Shown here piece by piece: positions 15,716 to 24,618 of a DNA stretch of 39,176 nt. The position numbers and the translations under genes were made by a program. Location: positions 1-39,176 of the forward strand of contig NZ_SMKY01000053.1 of assembly GCF_004349235.1 (NCBI RefSeq), in the 5' to 3' direction. The notes below the pieces were generated by a model that worked only from the letters and a program-made list of their open reading frames with translations, was not told where the DNA came from and did no database searches. The DNA comes from Actinomadura darangshiensis. GTDB lineage: Bacteria; Actinomycetota; Actinomycetes; Streptosporangiales; Streptosporangiaceae. Within the stretch, counting starts at the first letter, position 1. Each line of letters begins with the position of its first letter.

Positions 15716-16459
15716 GTGGAGCGGGACGTTCGTGAGCTGCGGGGTGCGTGGACCAGCTATCAGCGCCACACGTTCCACAGCCCGTCGCCGGCGCTCGCGC
15801 CATGGGTGGAGCGGTACTGGGAGGCTCGCTGGGACTACGCCGAGCCCTACCGGCAGAAGATCGTGCCGTACCCGAACGTGCACCTGTCGTTCGGCGGCGG
15901 CCGCGCGGACGTCAACGGCGTGTGCAGCGGCTACCAGATCAAGGTCCTCGAGGGCCGCGATCATGTCTTCGGTGTCGCGTTCCGGCCGGGCTGCTTCCGC
16001 CCGTTCCTCGGTGCCTCCGTCTCGACGATCACCGACCGCGTCGTCCCGGCGACCGAGGTGTTCGGCCCGGATCTGCCCACGACGCTCGACGTGTCGACCG
16101 TGGACGCTTTCCTGCTGAAACACCTGCCGGACGAGGACCCCCGGGTGTGCCAGGCGGTGGCCGCCGTCGAGCTGATCGCCAAGGACAAGGCCGTGACGAG
16201 GGTCGAGCGCCTCGCCGACGAGCTGGGGCTGAGCATGCGGGGGCTGCAACGACTGTTCGCGGAGTACGTCGGCATCGTGCCCAAGTGGGTGATCCGCCGC
16301 TACCGCCTGCACGAGGTGACCGCACGCATGGCCGCCGGCGGGGCGATCGACTGGGCCGCGCTGGCGGCAGACCTCGGCTACGTCGACCAGGGCCACTTCA
16401 TCCGCGACTTCAAGGGCATGTTCGGCGAGCAACCGACCTGGTACGCGCAGCGGTATTAG
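15716..16459 (+). CDS. AraC-family transcriptional regulator (DUF6597-type sensor domain)
   Basis: A 247-aa protein. The N-terminal cupin-like sensor region includes PALAPWVERYWEARW, YPNVHLSFGGG and DHVFGVAFRPGCFRPFLG, the pattern of AraC regulators carrying a DUF6597 domain. A double HTH of the AraC type follows (VERLADELGLSMRGLQRLFA; then WAALAADLGYVDQGHFIRDF plus GEQPTWYAQRY). The start is GTG 15716; the frame is open far upstream but that part lies antisense to the neighbouring gene. Divergent from the TIGR03086 gene, which it probably regulates. The ligand is not predictable. Confidence 0.85.
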   Translation: MERDVRELRGAWTSYQRHTFHSPSPALAPWVERYWEARWDYAEPYRQKIVPYPNVHLSFGGGRADVNGVCSGYQIKVLEGRDHVFGVAFRPGCFRPFLGASVSTITDRVVPATEVFGPDLPTTLDVSTVDAFLLKHLPDEDPRVCQAVAAVELIAKDKAVTRVERLADELGLSMRGLQRLFAEYVGIVPKWVIRRYRLHEVTARMAAGGAIDWAALAADLGYVDQGHFIRDFKGMFGEQPTWYAQRY

Positions 16460-16896
16460 TCCGCGTCCTCAGGATCTGAGTGTGGGTCGCGTCCCGGCGC
16501 GGTGCGGGCGGCGGGTGGATCGTGGCTGGGTGCAGACTTTCGCCGGTGCGGCGGACTTCTCTTATGGGGAGGGAAGCCAGCCGACATGACCCGACCAACC
16601 CGCGCGGGGAGTGGTGGCTGCGGCACGCCCACTGGCTGCCGTCCGGCAGCGACCCCACCTGACCCGCGTGGACGGAGTTTTTCGGCATGCGCGGGCTTCG
16701 TCGGGCCGCTCGTCTGCGTGCGCCTGGGTGCTGCCGCGCTCGTCCTGGTGGCAGCAATGATCCCGCGTCAGGCGAGACTCCGAACGACTGGTGGGCGAAC
16801 AGCGGGCCGCTCCGCCCCGCGCATCCCCGCCGGCTCGGCCTCACCCCCTGATCTGGACGCCGGGACGCTGTGGATGTGCGGCGCGGCGGGCAGAGG
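16460..16896. other. 437-bp gap without a recognisable gene
   Basis: Short frames on both strands lack family signatures or ribosome sites. It lies between the AraC gene and the 3' end of the SARP-type remnant. Confidence 0.5.
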
Positions 16897-17725
16897 TCAG
16901 GTGGTCGCTCGGGAGCGGGCTTCGGCGGCCCAGTGGGGGGCGTTCCATCGGTCGGCGATGACGGCGGCTTGGGTGAAGTGGGCGGCGGCCTCGTGGTCGC
17001 GGCCGAGGAAGACGGCCAGCTCGCCGAGGGTGTTGGGCGACCGGTCGCAGCGCCAGCGCCAGGCTCGTGGCGCCCGCGGGGGGACCGTCGCGGTGCGGAA
17101 GCAGCGTCGCGTAGATCTCCTCGGCGGCGTCGCGGTCGTCCAAGGCGACGATCGCCATCGCGCGCAGCGAAGGTGAAGAAGAAGTCGGGGCGGATCGGGC
17201 CGGATGACGCGCGGACCTCCCGGCCTTCGATGACCGCCAGGGCCGCCAGCGTGATCTCGGCGACGGCGATCGCCTCGGGCGTCCGGTAGGTGCGCGCGAG
17301 TTCCAGGGCCTCGATGGTCACCTGGCGCATGGTCACCGGGTCGTTGGCGGCGGCGGCGACCGTTGCATTGGTTGAGCAGCCCGGTGACGCGGTAGACCGG
17401 CAGGTCGTGGTCGGTGCCGATCTTCACGAGCTCCCGGCAGAGTCCGGCGTCGCCGTACACTTCGGCCAGGATCTGGAGTGCCGCGGCCCGCAGGCGGGGG
17501 GTCGAGGGCCTCCTGCGCCGCCTCCAGAACGGTCGGGTCGTCCTCGCCGATCAGCTCGTTCGCGTACGCCGTCAGGAGCCGGGACCGCACCGAAGGGGTC
17601 AGTTCGCGCTCGAGCAGGCGGCTCAGGCGGTCGACGGGCCGGTCCACCGTGCCGTACGTACGGGCCTGCCAGGCGGTCGGCTCCGTCCACGCGGTGAACG
17701 CGGCGATCATCAGGTCGTCGCGGCC
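16897..17725 (-). pseudogene. SARP/AfsR-type regulator, C-terminal TPR part, multiply frameshifted
   Basis: Homology passes through at least four frames in order: LMIAAFTAWTEPTAWQARTY and LLTAYANELIGEDDP; then VYGDAGLCRELVKIGTDHDL; then VTIEALELARTYRTPEAIAV and RASSGPIRPDFFFTFAARDG; then AMAIVALDDRDAAEEIYATL; and finally NTLGELAVFLGRDHEAAAHF with ADRWNAPHWAAEAR before the stop at 16897. This matches the tetratricopeptide C-terminal third of large AfsR/BTAD-NB-ARC regulators. The DNA-binding and ATPase parts are absent. Repeated indels indicate decay rather than one sequencing error, though read data would settle it. Confidence 0.7.
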
Positions 17726-17830
17726 CCCGATGTCGTCTGGTCTAGGACGACCGTGACGCGCCGACTGTCCAGCCTGGTCCAAGTTGGAAACTGGACACGG
17801 CGGCAGCCGGTCGGCCTGGGAAGGAGCAGG

Positions 17831-18421
17831 GTGGAGCCCGTTCGGCCGGCTTGGTGCGAGGTGCTGCACGAGCTGCACCAGCTGGTCGGCTGCCCGGGGC
17901 TACGCGTCATCCACGACCATGCGGCCAGGGCGCTGCCGGGAGTCGCACTGTCAAAGTCCACCGTCGGCAACCTGCTCGATGGGACCACCGACCCACGCGA
18001 TTCGTCGGTCGAGGCATTCGTCAACGCGTGTCTGCACTACGCGCGCACCAGAAGGACACCCCTTCCGCTCGGGAGCGAGGGGGCCGAGTACTGGCTGGAG
18101 CGCTACCAAGGGTCCCGCGAAGCCGCGAGCCGCACCGCGCCCAAGGAGTTCGGGAGCTGGCCGGTCCCACCACGAGGTGCCGAGTACCGGTTCGAGTCTT
18201 TCGACCGCCCCACCCCACGCCCCGCGTCCTACCAGCGCGCTCCCAGCTACTTGCTCGACTCCCGGTATGAGGTGGTCCCCTTCCACGATCGCGGAGTCGG
18301 GGTGCGAAGGATCCGGTGTCCGCCAACGCGATCGCGCCGGTGCTGGCGACCAAGGCAAGCGGGATGCCCACATCGCCGGGACGAACGGGTCGGCAGAGCG
18401 CGGATAGCCGTCGGCGCCTGA
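17831..18421 (+). pseudogene. Truncated HTH plus NTPase (nSTAND-like) N-terminal fragment
   Basis: It starts at GTG 17831 after AAGGAGCAGG. An XRE-like helical region (GVALSKSTVGNLLDGTTDP and SVEAFVNACLHYA) is followed by a linker and PSYLLDSRYEVVPFHDR, which in many actinomycete proteins marks the entry to a NACHT/AAA signalling ATPase. After that point (about nt 18290) the frame reads as Arg-rich nonsense to the stop at 18421, and no Walker motif follows, so the ATPase body is missing. The family placement rests on these short blocks and is moderate. Confidence 0.5.
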
Positions 18422-18566
18422 CCCTGGTTGCAGATGGGCCCTGGGACACCTACATTCGGTCTCGGAGGTCATGGCCCGTGCGGGCTGTCCCTTCGCAGCG
18501 AAGATCGGCCTTTCGCCACTCCAGTCCCTGGTGGTGCTCCACAGTCCACCCAGGGAAGGACTCGGC

Positions 18567-19160
18567 ATGACGGTCCCGAACCATCGAGTCACAACAGGCA
18601 AAGGCATCTGGCAGCCACCTGTCGTCCAATCGGCCGGAGACTGGACTACTTGGGCGTCCAGCGCCGAATCTTCACCCTGCCAGAACGATGGGGCGTTGAC
18701 GTTCCAGACCACTGATGTGATCGGTGGTGTGCTGCTGGTGACGCTGACCGGTGCGATCGACGCCTCGAACAGTGGCTGGTTGTCAGGCCGCCTGACCACC
18801 GCGATCACCGGTGGCCCCGGTGCCGCAGGGATCGTGGTGGATCTGACCGACGTCGTGTTCTGTGACGCCAGCGGCATCTCCGTTCTGGTGAAGGCGCTGA
18901 AACTGTGCCGCCGGGGCCAGGGCACGCTGGAACTGGCGGGCGCCCACGGCAAGGTCGCCCGCGTCCTGTGCCTGACAGGCGTCGACCGGGCCCTGCCCCT
19001 GCACTCCGATCTGGAAAGCGCACTTCACGCCATCGACCGACACCGGTCGGCGTCCGCACAGCTGCCACCCCGCCGGTCGACACCGGTACCGCGCCCAGAA
19101 AGCGGCGGTGGTGAAGGTGGTGATGACAGCGGGGCAGTCGACATCGCCGTCCGAAGGTGA
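18567..19160 (+). CDS. STAS-domain anti-sigma-factor antagonist
   Basis: A 197-aa protein with a central STAS domain: GGVLLVTLTGAIDASNSGWL, VVDLTDVVFCDASGISVLVK and LELAGAHGKVARVLCLTGVD. Ser102 in DASG is at the position phosphorylated by anti-sigma kinases in SpoIIAA/RsbV proteins. Flanks of about 45 and 50 residues are unusual for a minimal antagonist, and the C-terminal one is Pro/Arg/Gly-rich. ATG 18567 follows AAGGA. The stop overlaps the next GTG (GTGA, 19157-19160), coupling it to a sigma-like protein, so the two probably work in one partner-switching circuit. No kinase gene is nearby. Confidence 0.85.
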   Translation: MTVPNHRVTTGKGIWQPPVVQSAGDWTTWASSAESSPCQNDGALTFQTTDVIGGVLLVTLTGAIDASNSGWLSGRLTTAITGGPGAAGIVVDLTDVVFCDASGISVLVKALKLCRRGQGTLELAGAHGKVARVLCLTGVDRALPLHSDLESALHAIDRHRSASAQLPPRRSTPVPRPESGGGEGGDDSGAVDIAVRR

Positions 19161-19681
19161 GGTCACCGGTCGCCGCCGGTAGCGGCCCGGAACATGTGGC
19201 CAAAGGCGGGACAAGCGGCGATGCCGAGGCCATGGTCGCGCTGTATGACCTGCTGTCGGCCGACGCATATCGACTGGCGTTGATGGCCTGCGATCGGCCC
19301 GATGTAGCCGCGCGGGCCGTCGAAGAAGCCTTCAAACACCTGGGGCCCCTACTACGGACGGAAGCCGGTCAGCGAACAACCGGTGGTGCCTGCCTGGAGG
19401 GGGCGGATCTGAGGGCGTTGATGCATCGCACGGTGCTTGGCCTGCTGGTGCGTCCGCCCGGCCGGCACGCCTCGCACGCGACCGAGACTGGGCGTGAGGG
19501 CGCGGCGGATCCTCGCGCGTGGGTCGGGCGGCCCGGGCTCTCTGCGCTGCAGTCCTGCTGCATTGCGCTGGGCTGCCTGCGGCTCTACACCACTGGCCAG
19601 ATCGCAGAGATGCTCGACACCCAAGACCATGTCGTCAAGCACGCGATGACCGACGGCCTGCGCGCACTGGCCCAGCGGTAG
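19157..19681 (+). CDS. Divergent sigma-70/ECF-like protein
   Basis: A 174-aa protein with sigma-factor architecture. The region-2-like helix is AMVALYDLLSADAYRLALMA with VAARAVEEAFKHL. The region-4-like HTH is LSALQSCCIALGCLRLYTTG with QIAEMLDTQDHVVKHAMTDG and LRALAQR. The core is eroded compared with functional ECF factors: the DxxQxxF pattern of region 2 reads AVEEAFKHL and two Cys sit in region 4. It is translationally coupled to the STAS gene by GTGA, which suggests the pair evolved together. It could be an active atypical sigma factor or a decaying one. Confidence 0.6.
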   Translation: MRSPVAAGSGPEHVAKGGTSGDAEAMVALYDLLSADAYRLALMACDRPDVAARAVEEAFKHLGPLLRTEAGQRTTGGACLEGADLRALMHRTVLGLLVRPPGRHASHATETGREGAADPRAWVGRPGLSALQSCCIALGCLRLYTTGQIAEMLDTQDHVVKHAMTDGLRALAQR

Positions 19682-19682
19682 C

Positions 19683-19856
19683 CGCGTCCAAGCCGCCGCC
19701 CGCGCCTGGGGACGCCGAGGCGTACGACTGAACACCATCAGCCCCGGCGTGATCTCCACACCGATGGGCGCACAAGAACTGCACGGCCCGATGGGCACCT
19801 ACATCCTCCTGGTCGACGGTGGAGCGATCGCCGCGCAGCAGTGGAGCAGACCTTGA
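19683..19856 (+). pseudogene. Short-chain dehydrogenase C-terminal remnant
   Basis: Fifty-seven codons read ARAWGRRGVRLNTISPGVIS, then TPMGAQELHGPMG and TYILLVDGGAIAAQQWSRP. RLNxISPGxxxTPM and the (L)VDGG ending are SDR signatures. The segment between them, normally about 30 residues, is deleted and the N-terminal cofactor and catalytic parts are absent. Confidence 0.7.
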
Positions 19857-19899
19857 CCGTCGGAACGGTTCCATCGCCTCGACGATGGTCGGTTCGAGT

Positions 19900-20184
19900 C
19901 CGATGGCCAGAATGGCCCCGGCCGACGCCTACCTCACCCGCCTCGCCGGCGACCGGATCGAAGTCCGCTCCGCCGGATCGGGGCCCGCCAACCAGGTCAA
20001 TCCCGCCGTTGTCCAGGCGATGGCCGGAGACGGGATCGACATCTCCGCCGAGATCCCCAAGGTCCTCACCACTGACGCCGTCCGCTCCATCCGCGACGAC
20101 ATCCGCATCTGCATCAAACAGTTAGTCGCTGAATTCACCGCGTTACCAGACGCGTCAGGAGCGGCCGCCGGATCGCAATCATGA
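19900..20184 (+). pseudogene. ArsC/low-Mr phosphatase family fragment
   Basis: AYLTRLAGDRIEVRSAGSGP, VNPAVVQAMAGDGIDISAEI and PKVLTTDAV match arsenate reductases of the LMW phosphatase fold. They are followed at once by RSIRDDIR from near the family's C-terminus, so about 30-40 residues, including the catalytic Asp region, are deleted. The expected CxxNxGRS P-loop before it is broken (GSSPMA). Non-functional. Confidence 0.6.
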
Positions 20185-20290
20185 CGGCACCGAAGGCGGC
20201 GGCGGGCGGTGGGATCGGCGTCGGCGGTGGCCTTCGCCGAAGTCTGTTCGTGTCGAGGGAGGTTGAGCGGCCGAAATCGGAGCCGGCCTA

Positions 20291-20363
20291 TCGGCCGAAG
20301 CCGCGCGTGAGGGTGGCCGCCATCCAGGAGCGTCCGGCATTGGCGTCGCACACGAACAGCACT
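20291..20363 (-). pseudogene. ArsC-type P-loop fragment
   Basis: On the minus strand VLFVCDANAGRSWMAATLTR contains the Cys-x5-Arg phosphate loop of LMW phosphatase/ArsC proteins, followed by a stop near 20291. It is the N-terminal piece that the plus-strand fragment (19900-20184) lacks, in opposite orientation. The rest of 20185-20520 shows no gene. Confidence 0.45.
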
Positions 20364-20520
20364 TAGGGGACTGATTTGCCGAGTGGTTCTACCATCACCA
20401 GCAGGTAGGCGCTGACCCGAGAGATGGTGCGCATTACCCCGTCGACACCCTGGCGGTAGAAACGCTCTTTTAGCCTCGGGCTTTCACCGGACGGCGGGTC
20501 GAGAGTGATCGTTTAGACAA

Positions 20521-21195
20521 GAAAAGTGCCCTTGAGCTGGGAGGATAGGGCTTGTCGAGAGTCCTGTCCGCCCCAGTCCGAAAGCACTTTTCGCGTGAAG
20601 ACTACAGGTCGCCCTGCCAAGCTCGCGGTGTCTTCGGACGGGGCGGGGATCGTGGGTCAGGCCGGCGGGGTGCTGCTGATCGAGACGCTCCGGGTCACCG
20701 GGCTCGACCGGGCGCTTTCCGCTGGGCTGGAGCGGTGGCGCAGGCCGCGGGCGGTCCACGATCCGGGCAAGGTCGTCGCGGACCTGGCGGTGACGTTGGC
20801 GCTGGGCGGGGATTGCCTGTCCGACATCGCGATCCTGCGCGCCGAACCGGAGCTGTTCGGGCCGGTGTCGTCCGATCCGACGGTGTCGCGGCTGGTCACC
20901 ACCCTGCCCAGGCCGGCCCGCAGGCGTTGCGGGCGATCCGCAAGGCCCGGGCGGCGGCCCGCGCCCGGGCCTGGGAACTGGCCGGTGAGCACGCCCCGAG
21001 CACCGGCGGTGACCTGATCCCGGTGGATCTGGACGCCACGATCGTGCTCGCACACTCGGAGAAAGAACACGCCGCCCCGACGTGGAAGCGCACCTTCGGA
21101 TTCCATCCGATGACCGCGTTCATCGACCACGGTGCGGGCAGGACCGGTGAGGCCGCCGCGCTGGTGCTGCGGCCGGGCAACAATCTACCGCGGAC
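20521..21195 (+). mobile_element. IS1380-type insertion sequence, truncated and frameshifted
   Basis: A transposase begins near GTG 20595 with VKTTGRPAKLAVSSDGAGIV, then GGVLLIETLRVTGLDRAL, LALGGDCLSDIAILRAEPEL and SDPTVSRLVTTL. It shifts frame near 20910 to KARAAARARAWELAG, DLIPVDLDATIVLAHSEKE (first catalytic Asp) and GFHPMTAFIDHG, and stops matching after VLRPGNN (about 21195). The remaining catalytic half is missing. At the left end GAAAAGTGC (20521-20529) and GCACTTTTC (20584-20592) form an inverted pair. The element is dead. Confidence 0.75.
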
Positions 21196-21361
21196 CCCGT
21201 CGCTCCTGGGCGCCGTCCCCGTGTGACTCGTGTGCCTGGTCTTCGGGGCGTTGGGCACCTTCCACACTGCCGTCATGCTGTGGGGCAAGAGTACGGTCGC
21301 GTATGTGGCGGAATGCCACGACGAATGGAACGCCGCCAAGGTGAGGCGCCCCGGCTTCGGG

Positions 21362-21946
21362 TCAGCGCTGGGCGTGATAGTCGAGGCAGACTTGGTAGTC
21401 GGGGAGAAGTCCCGCCTTCTGCACCTCGGCCAGGGACGGCGCGGCGGCGTCCTTCGCAGAAAGCACCGGGGGCACGTTCACCGGCCACTGGATACCCAGA
21501 TCGACGTCCAGCGGATGCACGCCGTGCTCCCGATGAGGAGTGTACGGTTCCGAGCATAAATACAAGATCATGGTTTCGTCGGTCAGCGCCATGAAGCCGT
21601 GGCCCAGCCCCTCCGCGATATAGACACAGGATCGGTTATCGGAGTCCAGTGTCACCGCCTCGTGCCGCCCGAACGAGGGGGAACCGGCCCGCAGGTCGAC
21701 GACCACATCGAGGATCGCGCCCCGCACGCAGGTCACATATTTCGCTTGCCCCGGAGGGACATCGGTGAAATGCACTCCCCGCAGCACCCCCTTGGCCGAC
21801 GTGGAGCAGTTCGCCTGCGCCAGCCGGAACGAAGACCCGGTTCGTTCCAGCAGGTCTTCCCGGAACCACTCGTTAAAGGAGCCCCGGTCGTCCCAATGCA
21901 CACTGGGCGTGAACTGATAAGCGCCCTCAATCGTCAGAGGATCCAC
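21362..21946 (-). CDS. dTDP-4-keto-6-deoxysugar 3,5-epimerase (RmlC family)
   Basis: A 194-aa cupin epimerase. RmlC family members invert C3 and/or C5 of dTDP-4-keto-6-deoxyglucose on the way to rhamnose or antibiotic deoxysugars. The frame is full length: HWDDRGSFNEWFRED, KGVLRGVHFTDVPPGQAKYV with the catalytic His of RGxHF, GAILDVVVDLRAGSPSFG, YIAEGLGHGFMALTDE and the Tyr/Asp region PYTPHREHGVHPLDVDLGIQ. GTG 21946 lacks a clear ribosome site, and the IS5-type element ends within a few tens of bases upstream, so it may have lost its promoter. No other sugar genes are in the window. It could be a stray tailoring gene or a relic of a cell-wall sugar cluster. Confidence 0.85.
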   Translation of the reverse strand: MDPLTIEGAYQFTPSVHWDDRGSFNEWFREDLLERTGSSFRLAQANCSTSAKGVLRGVHFTDVPPGQAKYVTCVRGAILDVVVDLRAGSPSFGRHEAVTLDSDNRSCVYIAEGLGHGFMALTDETMILYLCSEPYTPHREHGVHPLDVDLGIQWPVNVPPVLSAKDAAAPSLAEVQKAGLLPDYQVCLDYHAQR

Positions 21947-21976
21947 CAGATAAGTCTATCCGCTGACACGCTCTGA

Positions 21977-22740
21977 TCAACGCCATGCGCAGTTTGATCT
22001 CAGTTCCGCATGGCGAAATCGGTTGCTCTTGCCGGCGAGGAGGCGGATGTCTTCCTTCTCCCGCCGGTGCGGGATCCTCCACACCTTGAGCTGGGCGTTT
22101 GCGCGTTCGCCGGGTCCGCGGAGCTTGGCGTGCGAGCGGTTGGCCTGTTTCCGGGACTCGGGCTTGTTGCGTCCCTTGTACGGGGTGATGACGGTGCAGG
22201 CCTGGGCGCCTTGATAGCCCTTGTCGGCCAGCGTGATGATCCCGGCCTGTCCAGCTCGCGCAGGATGCCCCACACGCGGGCGGCGGTCAGGTCGTGCGTG
22301 CGGCTGGGCAGTGCTCCCGAGGTCCACAGGATCGCCCCGTCAGGGCCGGCGATGACCTGCACGTTCATTCCGTGGCAGCGGTGCGTGGGCGAGTAGTACG
22401 GCCGGTCGGCCCGCACCCGGTCGCACGCGATGAGCGTGCCGTCCAGCATCAGCAGGTGCAGCCCGTCCTGCTTGGCCTTCCGCAGCGCCGCCAGTTTCGG
22501 CGGCCGCGCCGACAGCGGCGCCACCGCCTCCTGGACATACCTCCAGGCCGTGCTCGTCGATATCTCGAACCAGCCCCGAGACCGCCGAAGGTGTCGCTTT
22601 TGCGCAGGTGGACCAGCACCAGCAGGGCCCGCTGACCGGGGTTGAGCAACCGCCAGGTCGACCCGATCGCCTTGCGGTGCCGCCGGATCATTCCGGCCAG
22701 GATGGACGAGCGGCGCCCGACCAGCCCGATGTGGGCGGGC
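21977..22740 (-). mobile_element. IS5-type transposase, frameshifted, inserted in an MFS gene
   Basis: Read 5' to 3' on the minus strand, RHRKAIGSTWRLLNPGQRAL and LVHLRKSDTFGG; a frameshift; FEISTSTAWRYVQEAVAPLS, LLMLDGTLIACDRVRADRPY (first Asp), GMNVQVIAGPDGAILWTSGA and HDLTAARVWGILREL; then a second frameshift to AGIITLADKGYQGAQACTVI (second Asp) and LRGPGERANAQLKVWRI (Glu). All three DDE residues are visible, but at least two frameshifts inactivate it. The left end lies about 30 bp before the rmlC start. The right junction follows FRPAHIGL of the MFS fragment. Confidence 0.75.
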
Positions 22741-23027
22741 CGGAACGGCGCGTCGTACGCCGCGCACGCGTACCTCGTCGTCGAGCCGGGACGCTGCGAG
22801 GCCGCGCGGGATGAGCCCATAGGCGGTCAGCGCCATGCCGGCCAGGATGAGCGCCATCCCGGTGAGCATGGTGGCGTCCATCTCCATGCCGCGCATGTTG
22901 TAGTGCATGTCCGCCGAGTCGAGGTACATCGGCAGGTGCAGGGCCACGCCCGCGACGCAGGCGATGAACCCGATCCAGAAGGCGGGGGATGGGCGAAGGC
23001 GATACCACCCACGGGCCGTGTTCGCAT
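22741..23027 (-). pseudogene. MFS transporter N-terminal fragment
   Basis: It starts at ATG 23027 (MRTRPVGGIAF). After one frameshift it reads FWIGFIACVAGVALHLPMYL, DSADMHYNMRGMEMDATMLT and GMALILAGMALTAYGLIPRG. A further shift gives APFRPAHIGL, where the IS5-type element begins. Two hydrophobic segments and the MHYxMxGMxMD loop are reminiscent of an actinomycete major-facilitator family. The rest is absent. Confidence 0.55.
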
Positions 23028-23159
23028 CAGTGCGTCCTCACGAGTGTCGGCTACTTCGGAGGGGGCCTCCGATGGAGAGGATTTTCGTGAGGCCGGGGAC
23101 GGCCTGTCTTCTTCTTGGTTGCTCTCCTTGCGGAGCCGGGCGCCCTGCCGTGCCTAATG

Positions 23160-23354
23160 TCATGAGTCGTTAATTCGTTGGCAGTATGCGGCGAGGGTTT
23201 CGAGGATCTCGTCGGCGGGTTTGGTCCACACGAACGGCTTGGGGTTCTTGTTCCACTCGTTGATCCAGCCGCGGACGTCGCGTTCCAGCTCGATGACGCT
23301 GCGGTGGGCCGAGCGGCGTAGCTTGCGGTTGGTGAGTTCGGCGAACCAGCGCTC
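23160..23354 (-). pseudogene. IS630 transposase, 3' exon
   Basis: The exon begins GAG-CGC-TGG (ERWFAELTNRKLRRSAHRSV) and continues ELERDVRGWINEWNKNPKPF and DEILETLAAYCQRINDS before TGA 23160-23162. This is the C-terminus of IS630/Tc1 transposases. The first codon is the catalytic Glu of the DDE triad. It continues exactly from the 5' exon ending at 25144 once the intron is removed. Confidence 0.88.
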
Positions 23355-23394
23355 GTCGGGTAACCCCAGGCGCATTGCTGCGCCCGGGGTCCCC

Positions 23395-24618
23395 TCAGAA
23401 CCGGCCGTGCCCGTTTCCAGGCAACCGGCTCAAGCAAGCCCTGAAGGCTCGTAGGCGGTTGGAAGTGCTGGGCTTTGGTCGCCGTCGAGTCGGCGGCGGC
23501 AGTAGGCGTGTATGAGGTGCGTGGCGGTGTGGTCGTCCGGCGTGCCGGGGTCCGCGGCGAGGGTGATCGCGTGTCGACAATCGCTTCCGGATGCGTGCCA
23601 GCGCGTCCTTGCTCGGCCTGGTCAGCAGCTTGCTCCTGAAGCGCCGAATCTCGAACCCCAGAAAGTCCACCCCCTGATCCAGGTGGGTGATACGGGTCTT
23701 GGCCTCGTTAGAGGCCAGGCCCTGGGCGCGAGCCACCGTGCGAGCCGGTCTTTGACCTGTTCGGCCTGCTCACGCGAGCGACACAGGGCCAGCGCATCGT
23801 CGGCATACCTCACCAGGACAGGGGATCGTGGGGTGGCCTTCAAACCACCGCTGGTCTCCCAGTACCTGACTCCGGCCGCCGACTCCATGCCGTGCAACGC
23901 CACGTTCATCAGCAACGGACTGATCACTCCACCCTGGGGCGCGCCCTGCCCGGTGGGGGCGAACCGGCCGTCCTCGATCACTCCCGCCCGCAGCCACTGG
24001 CGGACCAGGCCCCGGGCGGGAAAGGTCCCCAGCGAGGCGAGGATGTGATCATGGCCGAGCCGGTCGAAGGCCGCCTCCAAGTCGGCGTCGAGCACCCACA
24101 GCCGTCTGGCGTCCTTGCGGCTCGCCGTGGTGTGAACGGCCACGATCGCGTCGTGACACCCACGGCCGGAAGCCATACGACCTCGGCTCGAACCTGGCCT
24201 CCCACTCGGGTTCCAGCGCGTTCACCGCCAGGGCCTGAAGCGCCCTGTCAGTGATCACCGGGATCCCGAGCGGGCGGCGGCGCCCGTTGCTCTTGGGCAC
24301 ATACACCCGCCTGACGGGACGAGGCGACCACGCAGCAGCCCCGCGCTGAAGCCAGACGACCAGATCGGCCTTCTCCTGGGAGGACATCAGGGCCACCCCG
24401 GCCGTCTTGCGGCTAGCGTTGATCTCCGTCACCCGCCGCGCGTTCACCAGCGCGTTGCTGCGGGAACGGAGCATCAGTTTCTGCAGATTCCTCACCTTGG
24501 CGAGGTCTCCCGCCTGCGATGCCGCGAAGATCCGCCGTCTCAACCGCCTTACGTGTTCCTCGGCCTGGCCCCAGTCCACACAGTCCCAGTCCAGGCCGCC
24601 GTCCTCGGGTCCGTTCAC
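23395..24618 (-). pseudogene. Group II intron reverse transcriptase/maturase, frameshifted and truncated
   Basis: The start is GTG 24618. The first frame contains LQKLMLRSRSNALVNARRVT, VRRVYVPKSNGRRRPLGIP and RFEPRSYGFRP. A frameshift near 24165 follows, then WVLDADLEAAFDRLGHDHIL, GAPQGGVISPLLMNVALHGM and VLVRYADDALALC (YADD active site). A second frameshift near 23735 leads to GLASNEAKTRITHLDQG and VDFLGFEIRRFRSKLL. The protein then ends early: most of the maturase X domain and any HNH endonuclease are missing. It cannot be translated as one functional protein. Confidence 0.88.
23398..23431 (-). ncRNA. Group II intron domain V
   Basis: A 34-nt hairpin beginning GAGCCGG and ending CCGGTTC, with a GAAA-type tetraloop in TGGAAAC. 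It carries the catalytic AGC triad at its 5' strand, the size and layout of bacterial group II domain V. It appears intact although the encoded protein is not. Confidence 0.88.

Noticed and set aside
21196..21361. Short gene between the IS1380 remnant and rmlC
   Set aside because: Frames on both strands (for example CLVFGALGTFHTAVMLWG) match nothing I recognise and have no ribosome site; treated as remnant DNA.
23057..23071. CGGAGG-GGG-CCTCCG hairpin as a terminator
   Set aside because: A six-bp stem with a three-base loop is too short to call in DNA this GC-rich.
23395..24618. Retron or diversity-generating retroelement
   Set aside because: The RT lies in domain IV of an intron with canonical 5' GTGCG, domain V and 3' AC ends, and no template/variable repeat pair or msr/msd-like structure was noticed.
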